A stretch of 64,000 nt of DNA from an uncultured Prevotella sp. (GCA_905196835.1 CAJJWN010000002.1:1-64000); one strand, 5' to 3'. Counted from the first letter of the stretch, positions 27,100 to 36,270 are shown. The notes: generated by a model not told the origin, from the letters alone. Made by a program: numbers and translations.

Positions 27100-28263
27100 A
27101 TGCCTTTACTTAAAAACAAACTTACTACCGTGCTTGCAGTCCTATTGACAGCTGTAGTGTCAGCCTCGGCGCAGAAAAGGGACAGGTACGAGTTTTATAA
27201 AGATTTCCCCATGTATGCCGACTCGCTCTTGTCGCAGCTTACATACCCTATGGCCTGGGGCAACAGCGACATAAAAGACTTTGGCAGGTGGAAGCAGGCC
27301 GCACGCGGCAAGGTCTTAGAGTGCATGATGGCTCCGCCCCCGGCACCTAAGAGTTACGGCATGAAGGTGCTTGCTGAGGAGCGGCGCGACGGCTACACGG
27401 CACGCAAAATAGAGTTCAACCTGTCGGGATTTTACCGCGTAAGGGCATATCTGCTCGTGCCCGACGGCCAAGGGCCGTTCCCTGCCGTCAACCTGCTGCA
27501 CGACCACGGGGCACACCTTTATATAGGTAAGGAGAAGATGGTGCGCCCGTTCGCCGACGATTCGCTTGTCATTGCCGATGCCGACGAGTGGGTGGACAAT
27601 ATCTACGGAGGACAGTTTATGGGCGACCACTTGGCGCGCCACGGCTACGTAGTGTTCTCAACCGACGCCCCGATGTGGGGTGAGCGTGGGCGAAAGGAGG
27701 GCGTTGACCGCAATAAGTATGACATTATTGCAGGTAACATGATGATGTACGGACGGTGTTTGAGCGCGTTCATGACGTATGACGACATCGCTTCGACTGA
27801 CTTTCTCGCCACTCTCCCGGAAGTAGACCCTAAGCGCATAGCCTGCGCCGGATGTTCCATGGGCGCTTATAGGTCGTGGATGCTCGCGGCCTTGTCTGAC
27901 AAGATTGCGGCCTGCGCCGCGGTGTGCTGGATGGTTACGACGGACGTGCAGATGACGTGGAAGTACGGACGGAAGGAGAACGGCGGCTTTGCCAACTGCA
28001 TACCTGGCCTGCGCCAGTATCTCGATTATCCGCACATAGCCAGCATCGCCTGTCCGAAACCGATGCTGTTCATCAACGGCACGCAAGACAAGCTGTTCAA
28101 AATACCCGGCGTTGAAAAGGCGTTCGGCATTATGCGCGACGTATGGCAGAGCCAGGGCGCAGGACAGAACTTCGAGGCCGAGCTGTGGCCCATACCGCAT
28201 TCGTGCGGCGTGAAGGCGCAGCAGCGCGTCCTGGAGTTCCTTGACAAGCACTTGAAAGATTGA
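27100..28263 (+). CDS. secreted alpha/beta-hydrolase (dienelactone hydrolase / acetyl-esterase-like)
   Basis: 387 aa with an N-terminal signal peptide (LTTVLAVLLTAVVSASAQ). The alpha/beta-hydrolase core shows FPAVNLLHDHGAHL, the nucleophile elbow AGCSMGAYRSWM (Ser253), acid loop MLFINGTQDKLFKI and His in PIPHSCGVKAQQ, a full Ser-Asp-His triad. Members of this Bacteroidetes family sit in glycan-degradation settings and are annotated as acetylxylan-esterase-like, but no polysaccharide locus is next to it here. Periplasmic. Confidence 0.82.
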   Translation: MPLLKNKLTTVLAVLLTAVVSASAQKRDRYEFYKDFPMYADSLLSQLTYPMAWGNSDIKDFGRWKQAARGKVLECMMAPPPAPKSYGMKVLAEERRDGYTARKIEFNLSGFYRVRAYLLVPDGQGPFPAVNLLHDHGAHLYIGKEKMVRPFADDSLVIADADEWVDNIYGGQFMGDHLARHGYVVFSTDAPMWGERGRKEGVDRNKYDIIAGNMMMYGRCLSAFMTYDDIASTDFLATLPEVDPKRIACAGCSMGAYRSWMLAALSDKIAACAAVCWMVTTDVQMTWKYGRKENGGFANCIPGLRQYLDYPHIASIACPKPMLFINGTQDKLFKIPGVEKAFGIMRDVWQSQGAGQNFEAELWPIPHSCGVKAQQRVLEFLDKHLKD

Positions 28264-28326
28264 AATCCACCCAAACGTTCCAGAGGAACGAACAATTATA
28301 AATAAACGTATAAGACTGGAATTAAT

Positions 28327-28731
28327 ATGGAAAGGGAATTGATATTAAACAAGTCTTATGGCGAGTTTATTCTTAATACGCCAGTCATTGATTATTTAAG
28401 AAACACTAAATACAAAAAGAAGATATACAATGAACGGACGTATGAAAATGAATGTTATATCTTTGAAGGTGGTATAGAATTGTGGTGTGAAGATGGCCTT
28501 ATTAGTACAATAAGATGCGATACTACTTGTTGGTATAAAGGGCATAATTTAATTGGATTAAACTATGCAACGTTTTTGAACCTAATAAATAGTATTCCAA
28601 CAGAAGAAGACACTATATATCTTTTGCTGGATAATGGAAAAGGACAAAATCAACATGTTTATGAATTTGAAGAAGAAGGTTTGCAAGTATGGGTTTGGAG
28701 AAATAAAATAAGAACTGTATTAATTTATTAA
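28327..28731 (+). CDS. hypothetical protein, possible orphan immunity protein
   Basis: 134-aa soluble protein, AT-rich in codon use compared with its neighbours. The C-terminus (EEEGLQVWVWRNKIRTVLIY) and small acidic single-domain shape resemble immunity proteins of polymorphic toxin loci. The same AT-rich island carries an Rhs remnant 1.1 kb downstream, which supports but does not prove that reading. Not recognised as a named family. Confidence 0.55.
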   Translation: MERELILNKSYGEFILNTPVIDYLRNTKYKKKIYNERTYENECYIFEGGIELWCEDGLISTIRCDTTCWYKGHNLIGLNYATFLNLINSIPTEEDTIYLLLDNGKGQNQHVYEFEEEGLQVWVWRNKIRTVLIY

Positions 28732-28782
28732 GTTTTACGTACTAAAGTAGATTTACCTCATACTGAATTAATAAAAAGTTAC

Positions 28783-29346
28783 ATGAGAAATTTTGCTATC
28801 TATTTATTAATGTATCCGTTAATACTATTTGCTTGCCTGCAAGACAGACAACGCAATTTGGTAAATCATAATACTGTCTTACTTGACTCCACTGCTACTG
28901 ATACCAGCGTTAATCATAAAGAAACTTTACTTATTGATTCTGCTAAAGTGACTATTTTTGCGTCTGTCCTGGATGCGAATACAATAAACATTTCAGTATA
29001 TAAAGACAGAGAAGGGGTTATTGAACAGGAATTTTCTCCACGTCTTAAAGAAAAGCTGTCAGAAGCAGAATCGAAGTTAATTATAAAAAGAATCAGTAAC
29101 GTATTTATTGAGTCTAACAGTGATATTATTGTTTCTAAAAAATATTTGCCTGAAATAGTAGTATCAGACTTACCTTTGATTACATTTGAAATTTATATTA
29201 GAGGTAAGAAAATTGTTAAGGATTATATTGTAGGAACCCGACAAGAACATTATAAAATAACATATTCGAAATCATTTTTAGATTTGTATAATCATTTATT
29301 TGGAAAGGCAAAAAGTTTATACGAACAAAGTAAATATACGCCATAA
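28783..29346 (+). CDS. hypothetical lipoprotein (187 aa)
   Basis: Signal segment with lipobox LFAC (Cys18). The rest is polar and probably beta-rich with no known motif. AT-rich, same strand and island as the neighbours. The frame stays open after its TAA (apart from that stop) through a more GC-rich stretch at 29352-29425 that may be debris of an older gene. Confidence 0.55.
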   Translation: MRNFAIYLLMYPLILFACLQDRQRNLVNHNTVLLDSTATDTSVNHKETLLIDSAKVTIFASVLDANTINISVYKDREGVIEQEFSPRLKEKLSEAESKLIIKRISNVFIESNSDIIVSKKYLPEIVVSDLPLITFEIYIRGKKIVKDYIVGTRQEHYKITYSKSFLDLYNHLFGKAKSLYEQSKYTP

Positions 29347-29424
29347 ACTAACAACTGCCCGAAAAAGGACGGAGAGACTGACGAGCATGAGTGGATGTCC
29401 AAAAAACTCCATGTGCGTATTCTT

Positions 29425-29453
29425 CCCCCCCCCACACACACAAAAAAAAAAAA
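29425..29453. repeat. hypermutable tract C9-(AC)4-A12
   Basis: Nine C (29425-29433), an AC dinucleotide run and twelve A (29442-29453), 7 bp before the start of the next lipoprotein. Such tracts slip during replication and could alter leader length or, if translation began upstream, the reading frame. Confidence 0.85.
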
Positions 29454-29460
29454 TGGAACT

Positions 29461-29859
29461 ATGAAGTATATCATTCCACTGCTATTTATTTTGTTTTCAT
29501 TAGTATGTATTTCATGTGGAAATAATATGATTTCTATTGATGCTGAAAATTCATCAATATATTCCACAGACAATTATATTCTTAGGTATTTAACTTTAGG
29601 TACTGATTCTGCTGAATTTACATATCGCATTTCGCTAAAAAATGGACATGTTGGTTCGTCACTAATAAACCTTAATAGTATTGACGATGACTATTTAATA
29701 ACTTACAACGATAGTATCGTTGCAAACAAAGATTTTCATTTGCGAGCAAATTTTAAATATTTAATTTCTAATTTTTCATTTCCTGATGCTGGTCATTGTG
29801 CTATTGAATTTTCAACAAAATCAAATGCTGATATAATTTCATCAAACAATGCCAAATGA
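29461..29859 (+). CDS. hypothetical lipoprotein (132 aa)
   Basis: From ATG 29461: MKYIIPLLFILFSLVCISC, with lipidated Cys19, then a polar beta-rich body of unknown function. An in-frame start at 29395 would add a region encoded by the homopolymer tract and hide the signal peptide, so I reject it. AT-rich, probably an acquired or fast-evolving gene. Confidence 0.55.
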   Translation: MKYIIPLLFILFSLVCISCGNNMISIDAENSSIYSTDNYILRYLTLGTDSAEFTYRISLKNGHVGSSLINLNSIDDDYLITYNDSIVANKDFHLRANFKYLISNFSFPDAGHCAIEFSTKSNADIISSNNAK

Positions 29860-29874
29860 AGTATATAAATAAAA

Positions 29875-30057
29875 ATGATAAACAGAATGCTCAACGATGA
29901 GCGTAACAAAATTGACACAGACAAACACAAGCTGAAGTGGGACGAGGAGAACCGCCTGCTGGCCTCCGACGACGACTTCGTGACGAACTACTGATATTAC
30001 GCCGGCGGCGAGCGCACGGTAAAGGTGGCTTGTGGCGTTAAACTAAAAAATTATTGA
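29875..30057 (+). pseudogene. decayed Rhs-repeat fragment
   Basis: Reads HKLKWDEENRLLASDDDFVTNY, stop, YYAGGERTVKVA. This is the RHS/YD core repeat (KWDEENRLLALDDNG..NYWYDAAGERTVK), with TGA at 29992 where Trp is expected. Only about 60 codons remain, with no neighbouring Rhs sequence, so it is a relic of a polymorphic toxin gene. GC content is higher than in the AT-rich genes before it. Confidence 0.82.
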
Positions 30058-30128
30058 TAAAGAGTTTGCATATTAAAAGCATATTGACGAACTTTGTATG
30101 CGGATTTTGTATTCTAAGATTTATAATA

Positions 30129-31697
30129 ATGGTTTACGAATATCAGTTACGGCTGCTTCCGCAGCAGGCGGCAAACGAAACGACGATAAAAGAATATGTT
30201 TCGCGCGACAAGGGGCTTGACGTGCGCACGATAAACGCCGTGCGCGTACTAAAACGAAGCATTGACGCGCGGCAACGCACAATATACGTCAACCTGAAAG
30301 TGCGCTTATATGTCAACGAAGAGCCTTGTGACGACGAGTATGAACGGACTGAATACCGCGACGTGTCGCAGGCAAAGCCTGTGGTCGTAGTCGGCGCAGG
30401 GCCAGGCGGCCTGTTCGCGGCATTAAGGCTTATAGAACTTGGGCTGCGCCCCGTAGTCATTGAACGCGGAAAGAATGTGCGCGAACGAAAAAAAGACTTG
30501 GCATTAATCACCAAAACACACAAGGTAGACCCGGAGAGCAACTATTGCTTTGGCGAGGGTGGGGCAGGAGCATATTCGGACGGAAAGCTGTACACGCGCA
30601 GCAAGAAACGCGGCAACATACGCAAAATACTCAATGTGTTCTGCCAACACGGGACATCTACGGCAATACTCGCCAACGCCCATCCGCATATCGGTACGGA
30701 CAAGTTGCCGCGTGTAATCGAGAACATGCGCAACACAATAATAAATTGTGGCGGCGAAGTACATTTCCAGACGAAAATGACGGAACTGTTGCTCGACGGC
30801 GATACCGTTGTAGGAATAAAGGCTGTACGGTTACAGACTGGCGAAGAGGTGGAATACCGCGGCCCGGTAATACTTGCCACCGGGCATTCGGCACGCGACG
30901 TTTACCGCTATTTCAACGGCTGCGGCTTCGAGATGGAGGCCAAGGCTCTTGCCGTAGGCGTGCGCTTGGAGCATCCTGCGGAGCTTATCGACAAGATACA
31001 ATATCACAACAAGTATGGTCGCGGACGGTGGTTGCCTGCCGCAGAATACAGCTTTGTAACACAGGTGGAAAGCCGTGGCGTGTATTCATTCTGCATGTGC
31101 CCCGGAGGTTTTGTAATCCCTGCCGCTACGGGGCCGGAGCAGATAGTAGTTAACGGCATGAGCCCGAGCAACCGAGGTTCGCGCTGGTCTAACAGCGGCA
31201 TGGTTGTGGAAGTGCACCCCGAAGACGTGTGTGAAACGCCCGATACACTTTGCATGATGCGTTTCCAAGAAGAAATGGAACGCACGTGCTGGCAGCAAGG
31301 CAACATGAGGCAGACCGCCCCGGCACAGCGTATGGTTGACTTTACGCGTTCCAGACTAAGTTACGACCTGCCTGAAAGTTCGTATGCGGCAGGCTTGATT
31401 TCCAGTCCGTTGCATTTCTGGCTTCCTGCAATTGTAGGCAAACGCCTGCAAACAGCCTTCGGAATATTTGGCAAGACGAGCCACGGTTTCCTGACAAACG
31501 AGGCGGTACTCATTGCCGCGGAAACAAGGACTTCGTCGCCTGTGCGTATTCTTCGTGATGCAGAGTCGTTGCAACATGTACGCTTGCACGGGCTTTTCCC
31601 CTGCGGTGAAGGAGCAGGCTATGCTGGAGGCATAGTGTCGGCAGGTGTTGATGGCGAGCGTTGCGCGGACGCGGTGAAAGGTTATATTGGAGAATAA
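30129..31697 (+). CDS. FAD-dependent oxidoreductase (COG2509-like)
   Basis: 522 aa from ATG 30129. An N-terminal 80-residue domain precedes the FAD-binding VVVVGAGPGGLFAALRLIELG (about residues 84-104). Further conserved blocks: NYCFGEGGAGAYSDGKLYTR, VILATGHSARDVY, GVYSFCMCPGGFV, and near the end LFPCGEGAGYAGGIVSAGVDGERCADAV. This uncharacterised family is widespread in anaerobes; substrate unknown. The frame extends to 30054 but upstream residues are not family-like. Confidence 0.85.
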   Translation: MVYEYQLRLLPQQAANETTIKEYVSRDKGLDVRTINAVRVLKRSIDARQRTIYVNLKVRLYVNEEPCDDEYERTEYRDVSQAKPVVVVGAGPGGLFAALRLIELGLRPVVIERGKNVRERKKDLALITKTHKVDPESNYCFGEGGAGAYSDGKLYTRSKKRGNIRKILNVFCQHGTSTAILANAHPHIGTDKLPRVIENMRNTIINCGGEVHFQTKMTELLLDGDTVVGIKAVRLQTGEEVEYRGPVILATGHSARDVYRYFNGCGFEMEAKALAVGVRLEHPAELIDKIQYHNKYGRGRWLPAAEYSFVTQVESRGVYSFCMCPGGFVIPAATGPEQIVVNGMSPSNRGSRWSNSGMVVEVHPEDVCETPDTLCMMRFQEEMERTCWQQGNMRQTAPAQRMVDFTRSRLSYDLPESSYAAGLISSPLHFWLPAIVGKRLQTAFGIFGKTSHGFLTNEAVLIAAETRTSSPVRILRDAESLQHVRLHGLFPCGEGAGYAGGIVSAGVDGERCADAVKGYIGE

Positions 31698-31700
31698 TTG

Positions 31701-31744
31701 ATAACGTATGCGCCGAAGCCAAGTGGCTTCGGCGCATACGTTAT
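31701..31744. terminator. bidirectional terminator, perfect 20-bp stem
   Basis: 31701-31720 and 31725-31744 are exact reverse complements around AAGT, between the convergent FAD oxidoreductase and lipid kinase genes. The hairpin includes the stop codon of the lipid kinase (31741-31743). Confidence 0.88.
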
Positions 31745-32766
31745 TTCAAATTGGTAAGTTTGCCTTTTACATTATTCAATGACAGCATCAGTTTCTTGTC
31801 GGTTATTGCATTCACAATATCGTTGAAGAACACGCTGAATGCGTTTTGCATGGCGTTCGGCATTCTCCTTGTCTTGTCGGCAAAAGGATTGATTATTATT
31901 TTAACGCCCTTGTCTTTTACCGATATATCGACATCACTGTCGGTCATTACCGGTTCTCCGTCATAATGTATGAAGCCGGGCTTCTCACGGTGTATCTGTA
32001 TGTGTTTTGTCCTGAACGTCTTTATTTTAGAGTTCTTGTCGAGGGTTTTGTTGAACATGTCGATGCTTATTTGGGGTGCTTCGAGCATGTCGAAAGGCTC
32101 CATTATGATTACGTCCAGCAAGCCGTCGCTCATCGAAGCTTGAGGAGCTATGTATGCGTTGTTTCCGTATTGCGAGGCGTTGGCGCATGATATGAGGAAC
32201 GCCCTGCATAGCGAAACGCCGTTCTCGTCTTTAATTTCATAAGTTTCAGGCTTGTATTTAAGGCCTTCACGCAGGATGTTTTCTATATAAGTTACCGGGC
32301 CACGGCGTCCCGATTCGGCAAATTTCATGCTGACGAAAGCGTCAAATCCCATTCCGCAGGTACAGAAAAACGGTATGCCGTTGATTACTCCATAGTCAAG
32401 GTCATGTATGGTATAAGCATTTATAACTTTTACAGCCTTGGCTGCATCCAATGGTATCATAAGATGGCGCGCAAGCCCATTGCCGGACCCGCATGGTATA
32501 ATGCCAAGGGCTGTATCTGAATGTACAATCGCCTTTGCAACCTCGTTGACCGTTCCGTCGCCGCCAACAGCAATAACGGCATCGTAACCGCTTTCTTTTG
32601 CTTGGGTTGCCAGCTCGTAAGCATGTCCCGGATAATCAGTCCTTTGTATATTAAATTCAATGAAGTCCTTGTCGATTGTATCGTCGATAATTTTCGGAAT
32701 ACCGGTTTTACGTACCGTACCCGAAATGGGATTCATTATGAATAGTAACTTCTTTTTAGCCGCCAT
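31741..32766 (-). CDS. diacylglycerol-kinase-family lipid kinase
   Basis: 341 aa of the DAGK_cat/LCB5 family: IMNPISGT, AVGGDGTVNEVAKAIVHS (nucleotide-binding GGDGTxNEV) and IIPCGSGNGLARHLMI. Bacterial members phosphorylate diacylglycerol, undecaprenol or sphingoid bases. It is divergently transcribed from serine palmitoyltransferase, which makes a sphingoid-base or ceramide substrate plausible (inference). A -7-like TAATTTTG lies on the minus strand at 32774-32781. Confidence 0.9.
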   Translation of the reverse strand: MAAKKKLLFIMNPISGTVRKTGIPKIIDDTIDKDFIEFNIQRTDYPGHAYELATQAKESGYDAVIAVGGDGTVNEVAKAIVHSDTALGIIPCGSGNGLARHLMIPLDAAKAVKVINAYTIHDLDYGVINGIPFFCTCGMGFDAFVSMKFAESGRRGPVTYIENILREGLKYKPETYEIKDENGVSLCRAFLISCANASQYGNNAYIAPQASMSDGLLDVIIMEPFDMLEAPQISIDMFNKTLDKNSKIKTFRTKHIQIHREKPGFIHYDGEPVMTDSDVDISVKDKGVKIIINPFADKTRRMPNAMQNAFSVFFNDIVNAITDKKLMLSLNNVKGKLTNLK

Positions 32767-32876
32767 ACGGGTGCAAAATTAATAATATATCGGTATAAAT
32801 ACGTTTTTAGGATGGTAATATTTCCAAAATTGCGACACTTTTCCGTCTTTTTTCTTATGCGTTCGGCATTTTTTTG

Positions 32877-32884
32877 TATCTTTG
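32877..32884 (+). promoter_or_regulatory. -7 element for spt (TATCTTTG) with a 120-nt leader
   Basis: TAnnTTTG match; transcription would start near 32891, leaving about 117 nt before the spt start. The leader has a small GTAGCAAAACTAC hairpin at its end and no recognised riboswitch. Confidence 0.5.
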
Positions 32885-33007
32885 CAGCCTGATTGGATAA
32901 TGGACGTGTGATGTTGGCCATTAAGGAAATATCTGTACTTTCGATGGCTTTACACTTTTCACACAGAAACAACCTTTTAATGTAGCAAAACTACACATTA
33001 TTTAATT

Positions 33008-34195
33008 ATGGGATTATTACAAGAGAGATACAAGAATTATCGTGAGCCGCAGAAGTTCATGGAAGCAGGCGTTTATCCTTATTTCCGTGAGATAACAGGC
33101 AAACAGGGCACGGAAGTGCAGATGGAAGGTCACAAAGTGCTTATGTTTGGCTCAAATGCTTACACCGGTCTTACCGGTGACCCACGTGTGGAAGCTGCGG
33201 CTAAAGCTGCGCTTGACAAGTACGGAAGTGGTTGTGCCGGAAGCAGGTTCTTGAACGGGACACTCGACCTTCATGTGCAATTGGAAAAAGAACTTGCTGA
33301 ATTTGAGCATAAGGATGATGCTTTGTGTTTCTCGACAGGTTTTTCTGTTAATGCAGGTGTGCTTGCCGTCGTTTGTGGGCGTGAGGATTATATAATATGT
33401 GACGACCGCGACCATGCAAGCATCGTTGACGGACGCCGTCTTTCATTCGCGACCTGCTTGAAGTACAAGCATAACGATATGGAAGACCTTGAGAAACAAT
33501 TGCAGAAGTGCAAGCCCGAGTCAATAAAACTTATTGTTGTTGATGGCGTGTTCTCAATGGAAGGCGACTTGGCAAACCTGCCTGAAATAATCCGTCTTAA
33601 AAAGAAATACAATGCTTCGGTCATGGTTGACGAGGCTCACGGACTTGGCGTCTTCGGCAAGCAGGGCAGGGGAGTTTGCGACTATTTCGGGGTTACTGAC
33701 GACGTTGACCTTATAATGGGAACATTCTCGAAAAGCCTTGCAAGCATCGGCGGATTTATTGCTGGTGACAAGGATACAATAAACTATCTGCGACATACTT
33801 GCCGTACTTACATCTTCAGTGCGTCAAACACCCCGGCTGCAACAGCTGCTGCGATGGAGGCTCTGCATATAATCAAGAATGAACCGGAGCGTATTGAGCG
33901 TCTGTGGGATGTTACAAAATACGCCTTGAGACGTTTTAAGGAAGAGGGTTTTGAAATTGGAGATACGGAAAGTCCGATTATCCCATTGTATGTACGCGAT
34001 GTAAAAAAGACTTTCCTGGTAACCAAGTTGGCTTTTGACGCCGGCGTTTTCATCAACCCTGTAATACCTCCTGCATGTGCTCCGCAAGACACATTGGTTC
34101 GTTTTGCGCTTATGGCAACACATACAACAGAACAAGTTGAACGTGGCGTACAGGCTCTGAAGAAGATATTTGTAGAGCAAGGCATAATTAAATAA
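33008..34195 (+). CDS. spt: serine palmitoyltransferase
   Basis: PLP-dependent alpha-oxoamine synthase condensing serine with an acyl-CoA or acyl-ACP to start sphingolipid synthesis, a hallmark of Bacteroidales. 395 aa: MFGSNAYTGLTGDPRV, GSGCAGSRFLNGTLDLH, CDDRDHASIVDGRR, VMVDEAHGLGVFGKQGRG and the PLP Lys in GTFSKSLASIGGF. Close relatives KBL and BioF differ in the GSNAYTGL and FSKSLAS context, so SPT is preferred. Confidence 0.92.
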   Translation: MGLLQERYKNYREPQKFMEAGVYPYFREITGKQGTEVQMEGHKVLMFGSNAYTGLTGDPRVEAAAKAALDKYGSGCAGSRFLNGTLDLHVQLEKELAEFEHKDDALCFSTGFSVNAGVLAVVCGREDYIICDDRDHASIVDGRRLSFATCLKYKHNDMEDLEKQLQKCKPESIKLIVVDGVFSMEGDLANLPEIIRLKKKYNASVMVDEAHGLGVFGKQGRGVCDYFGVTDDVDLIMGTFSKSLASIGGFIAGDKDTINYLRHTCRTYIFSASNTPAATAAAMEALHIIKNEPERIERLWDVTKYALRRFKEEGFEIGDTESPIIPLYVRDVKKTFLVTKLAFDAGVFINPVIPPACAPQDTLVRFALMATHTTEQVERGVQALKKIFVEQGIIK

Positions 34196-34206
34196 GCCTT
34201 GGAAAA

Positions 34207-34238
34207 TTTGCAAATCACAAGTAAAAAGCGTACCTTTG
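34207..34238 (+). promoter_or_regulatory. tRNA-Pro promoter
   Basis: TTTG at 34207-34210, 20-bp spacer, TACCTTTG at 34231-34238, 27 bp before the tRNA. Confidence 0.8.
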
Positions 34239-34265
34239 CAATCGCTAAATCAAAAGGTACGTATT

Positions 34266-34339
34266 CGGGGTGTAGCGCAGCCCGGTAGCGCGCCTGGTTT
34301 GGGACCAGGTGGTCGCAGGTTCGAATCCTGTCGCCCCGA
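34266..34339 (+). tRNA. tRNA-Pro (TGG)
   Basis: 74-nt cloverleaf: acceptor CGGGGTG / CGCCCCG, D arm with GCGCAGCCCGGTAGCGC, anticodon stem CCTGG/CCAGG with loop TTTGGGA (anticodon TGG), T arm GCAGGTTCGAATCCTGT. No encoded CCA. Confidence 0.97.
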
Positions 34340-34400
34340 CTTAACAAGGGATTATGTCATGAGTTGATATAATCCCTGTTTTTATATAAAACAAGTATGT

Positions 34401-35422
34401 ATGCCTTCCAAGAAAATACTTATTATCGCCTGTTGCATATTCTTATCAAATGCAATACATGCACAAATAACGGTTGTAAAAGAAAATAAACAACGGGCAT
34501 TTCCTAAAAACATGCCTGCCGGAAATTATAGTGGAATAGTCCATATTGACGGGAATGAATACGCCATTGTATCGGACAAGTCGGAGAAAGACGGATTTCA
34601 TATATTTTCAATATAGACATTGATTCCATTTCAGGTGAAATTATCAATGTTGCAGAGAAAGCCTTTTTAGGTGACAGCTTGTATAATGGCGATTGTGAAG
34701 GCATTGCTTATAGACGCTCAACATCAACTTTTTTTATTTGCAGGGAAGCTGATGCCACGATAGTAGAACTTGACAGCACCGGAAAAATCACTGGCCGAAG
34801 TTTAGCCATACCCGATGTATATAAACATGACATGGGGAATTACGGATTGGAATCATTGGCATATGATGATGAAAAACATTTGTTTTGGACGATGAATGAG
34901 AGCACATTGGCTTGTGACGGGCAACAAGCTACATCGGCGAATGCCGTCAGGAATATCCTTAGATTGCAGTCTTTTTCAGATGACTTGCAGCCACACATGC
35001 AATACGCCTACATGATGGATGCGCCTACAATCCATTCAAAATCAAGTGAATACGCAATGGGAGTGAGTGAAATCACACCTGTTGGTAGTGGGCGTTTACT
35101 TGTGCTTGAGCGTGAGTTCTATGTTCCAAAGACAAAATTGGGAGCATTTGTACAGTGCAAACTGTATGAAATAGAGCCTAACGAATGCTTGGCAATAACG
35201 CCAGACACGCCTGTTGAAAAAATGTATTTCTTACCCAAGCGGCTCGTGCATTCGTTTACAACCAAGTTGAATATTTTTGACAGGTCACTGGCTAATTATG
35301 AAGGGATGTGCCTTGGCCCGACACTTAAAGACGGAAGCAAAGTGCTTATTCTCGTTAGCGATTCGCAAAACAGGTATCGTGGAATATTAAAAGACTGGTT
35401 CAAGACAATAGTATTTAAATAA
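34401..35422 (+). pseudogene. phytase-like esterase (PF13449 type), frameshifted
   Basis: The N-terminal part (34401-34616) has a signal peptide (KKILIIACCIFLSNAIHA) and AGNYSGIVHIDGNEYAIVSDK, then stops. The rest continues in another frame to 35422 with EGIAYRRST, NYGLESLAYD, GVSEITPVGSGRLLVLERE and LANYEGMCLGP, all of the esterase-like-activity-of-phytase family, a periplasmic beta-propeller. The break is in CATATATTTTC at 34599-34609; removing one AT restores ...DGFHIFNIDID. Could be a true disruption, slippage in a phase-variable site, or a sequencing error. Confidence 0.85.
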
Positions 35423-35442
35423 TAAAACAACACTATGATTTA

Positions 35443-36270
35443 TTATTCATCTGCTCTGTCTACAAACCTAACATACCCCCTATCGTCAAACGACCTGTTA
35501 CCTTTCATCAACCCTTTGGTGGCTTTGAATGAATAAATACATAACGGGTCGTTATTCAGTTGTATGGCCAATGCTTCTTCACTTTTAGCCAAAGTGTCAT
35601 ATAAAAAAGGATAACCGTCTGTAGCAAGGACTATGCCCTTGCCGCAATCATGCACATCTATCACTTTTACTTTACTTATGGGTATATCGAAACCGTCAAC
35701 TACTGGATATTCAATGTTTTGCTTTTTGCAACATTCAGTCAATTCGGCTAAGATGTAGTGCCTGCCAGGGTCTTCAGTCTGTATGTTTTCGGGGTTAAGC
35801 CCGTTCTTTATTGCTGTTATTAGAAACGCAGAACGTTTTTCGGCGAGCGTTTTTTCCTGTGGCTTTGAATTGTCATGATAAATATCGTCTGCGATGCACT
35901 GGCAGTCGCCAACCATCCATATTTGCCTGTAATGATGTGAATATACGGCAACGCTTGCCGTAAGCCGCTCTTCAGGATGGCGTTCCAATCTGTTTATGTC
36001 AATCCCAAAAGTCTTATAAATGGAGCGCACCGATAGCGTTACTCCATTACAAAATGCCCGGACATCAATATCGCCGGGCATACTGCTTATATATTTCCAG
36101 ACAATCTCCATACAGAATTTCCCGTTCCTCATGTCCGGGTTTATCCTGCGTGGAGTCTTGCTTGTGCTTCCATCTATTGCAGCAACAAACCGTTCATTTG
36201 CGATTATCCCGTCCTCGCATTCTTGCATGTTTCTCTTGCCGACGATTGCTTTCTCTATTATTTCTATCAT
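35443..36270 (-). CDS. PP2C-like phosphatase-fold protein
   Basis: 275 aa from ATG 36270 (13 codons shorter than the longest frame). Pattern of a PPM/PP2C fold: FVAAIDGSTSKTPRR near the start, SVAVYSHHYRQIWMVGDCQ, GIVLATDGYPFLYDTL and a final DDRGYVRF, giving spaced Asp residues for metals. Family unnamed; substrate unknown. Its start lies inside the C-terminal end of ygiQ (76-bp overlap), so the two are probably coupled. Confidence 0.6.
   Translation of the reverse strand: MIEIIEKAIVGKRNMQECEDGIIANERFVAAIDGSTSKTPRRINPDMRNGKFCMEIVWKYISSMPGDIDVRAFCNGVTLSVRSIYKTFGIDINRLERHPEERLTASVAVYSHHYRQIWMVGDCQCIADDIYHDNSKPQEKTLAEKRSAFLITAIKNGLNPENIQTEDPGRHYILAELTECCKKQNIEYPVVDGFDIPISKVKVIDVHDCGKGIVLATDGYPFLYDTLAKSEEALAIQLNNDPLCIYSFKATKGLMKGNRSFDDRGYVRFVDRADE

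Noticed and set aside
29395..29460. Upstream in-frame start for the 29461 lipoprotein
   Set aside because: It would place a proline/lysine-rich stretch from the homopolymer tract before the signal peptide and block lipoprotein processing.
32842..32868. Possible extra palindrome pair upstream of spt (CCGTC near 32844 and CGGC near 32865)
   Set aside because: Only two weak sites, 21 bp apart, with poor flanks; not enough to call an array.
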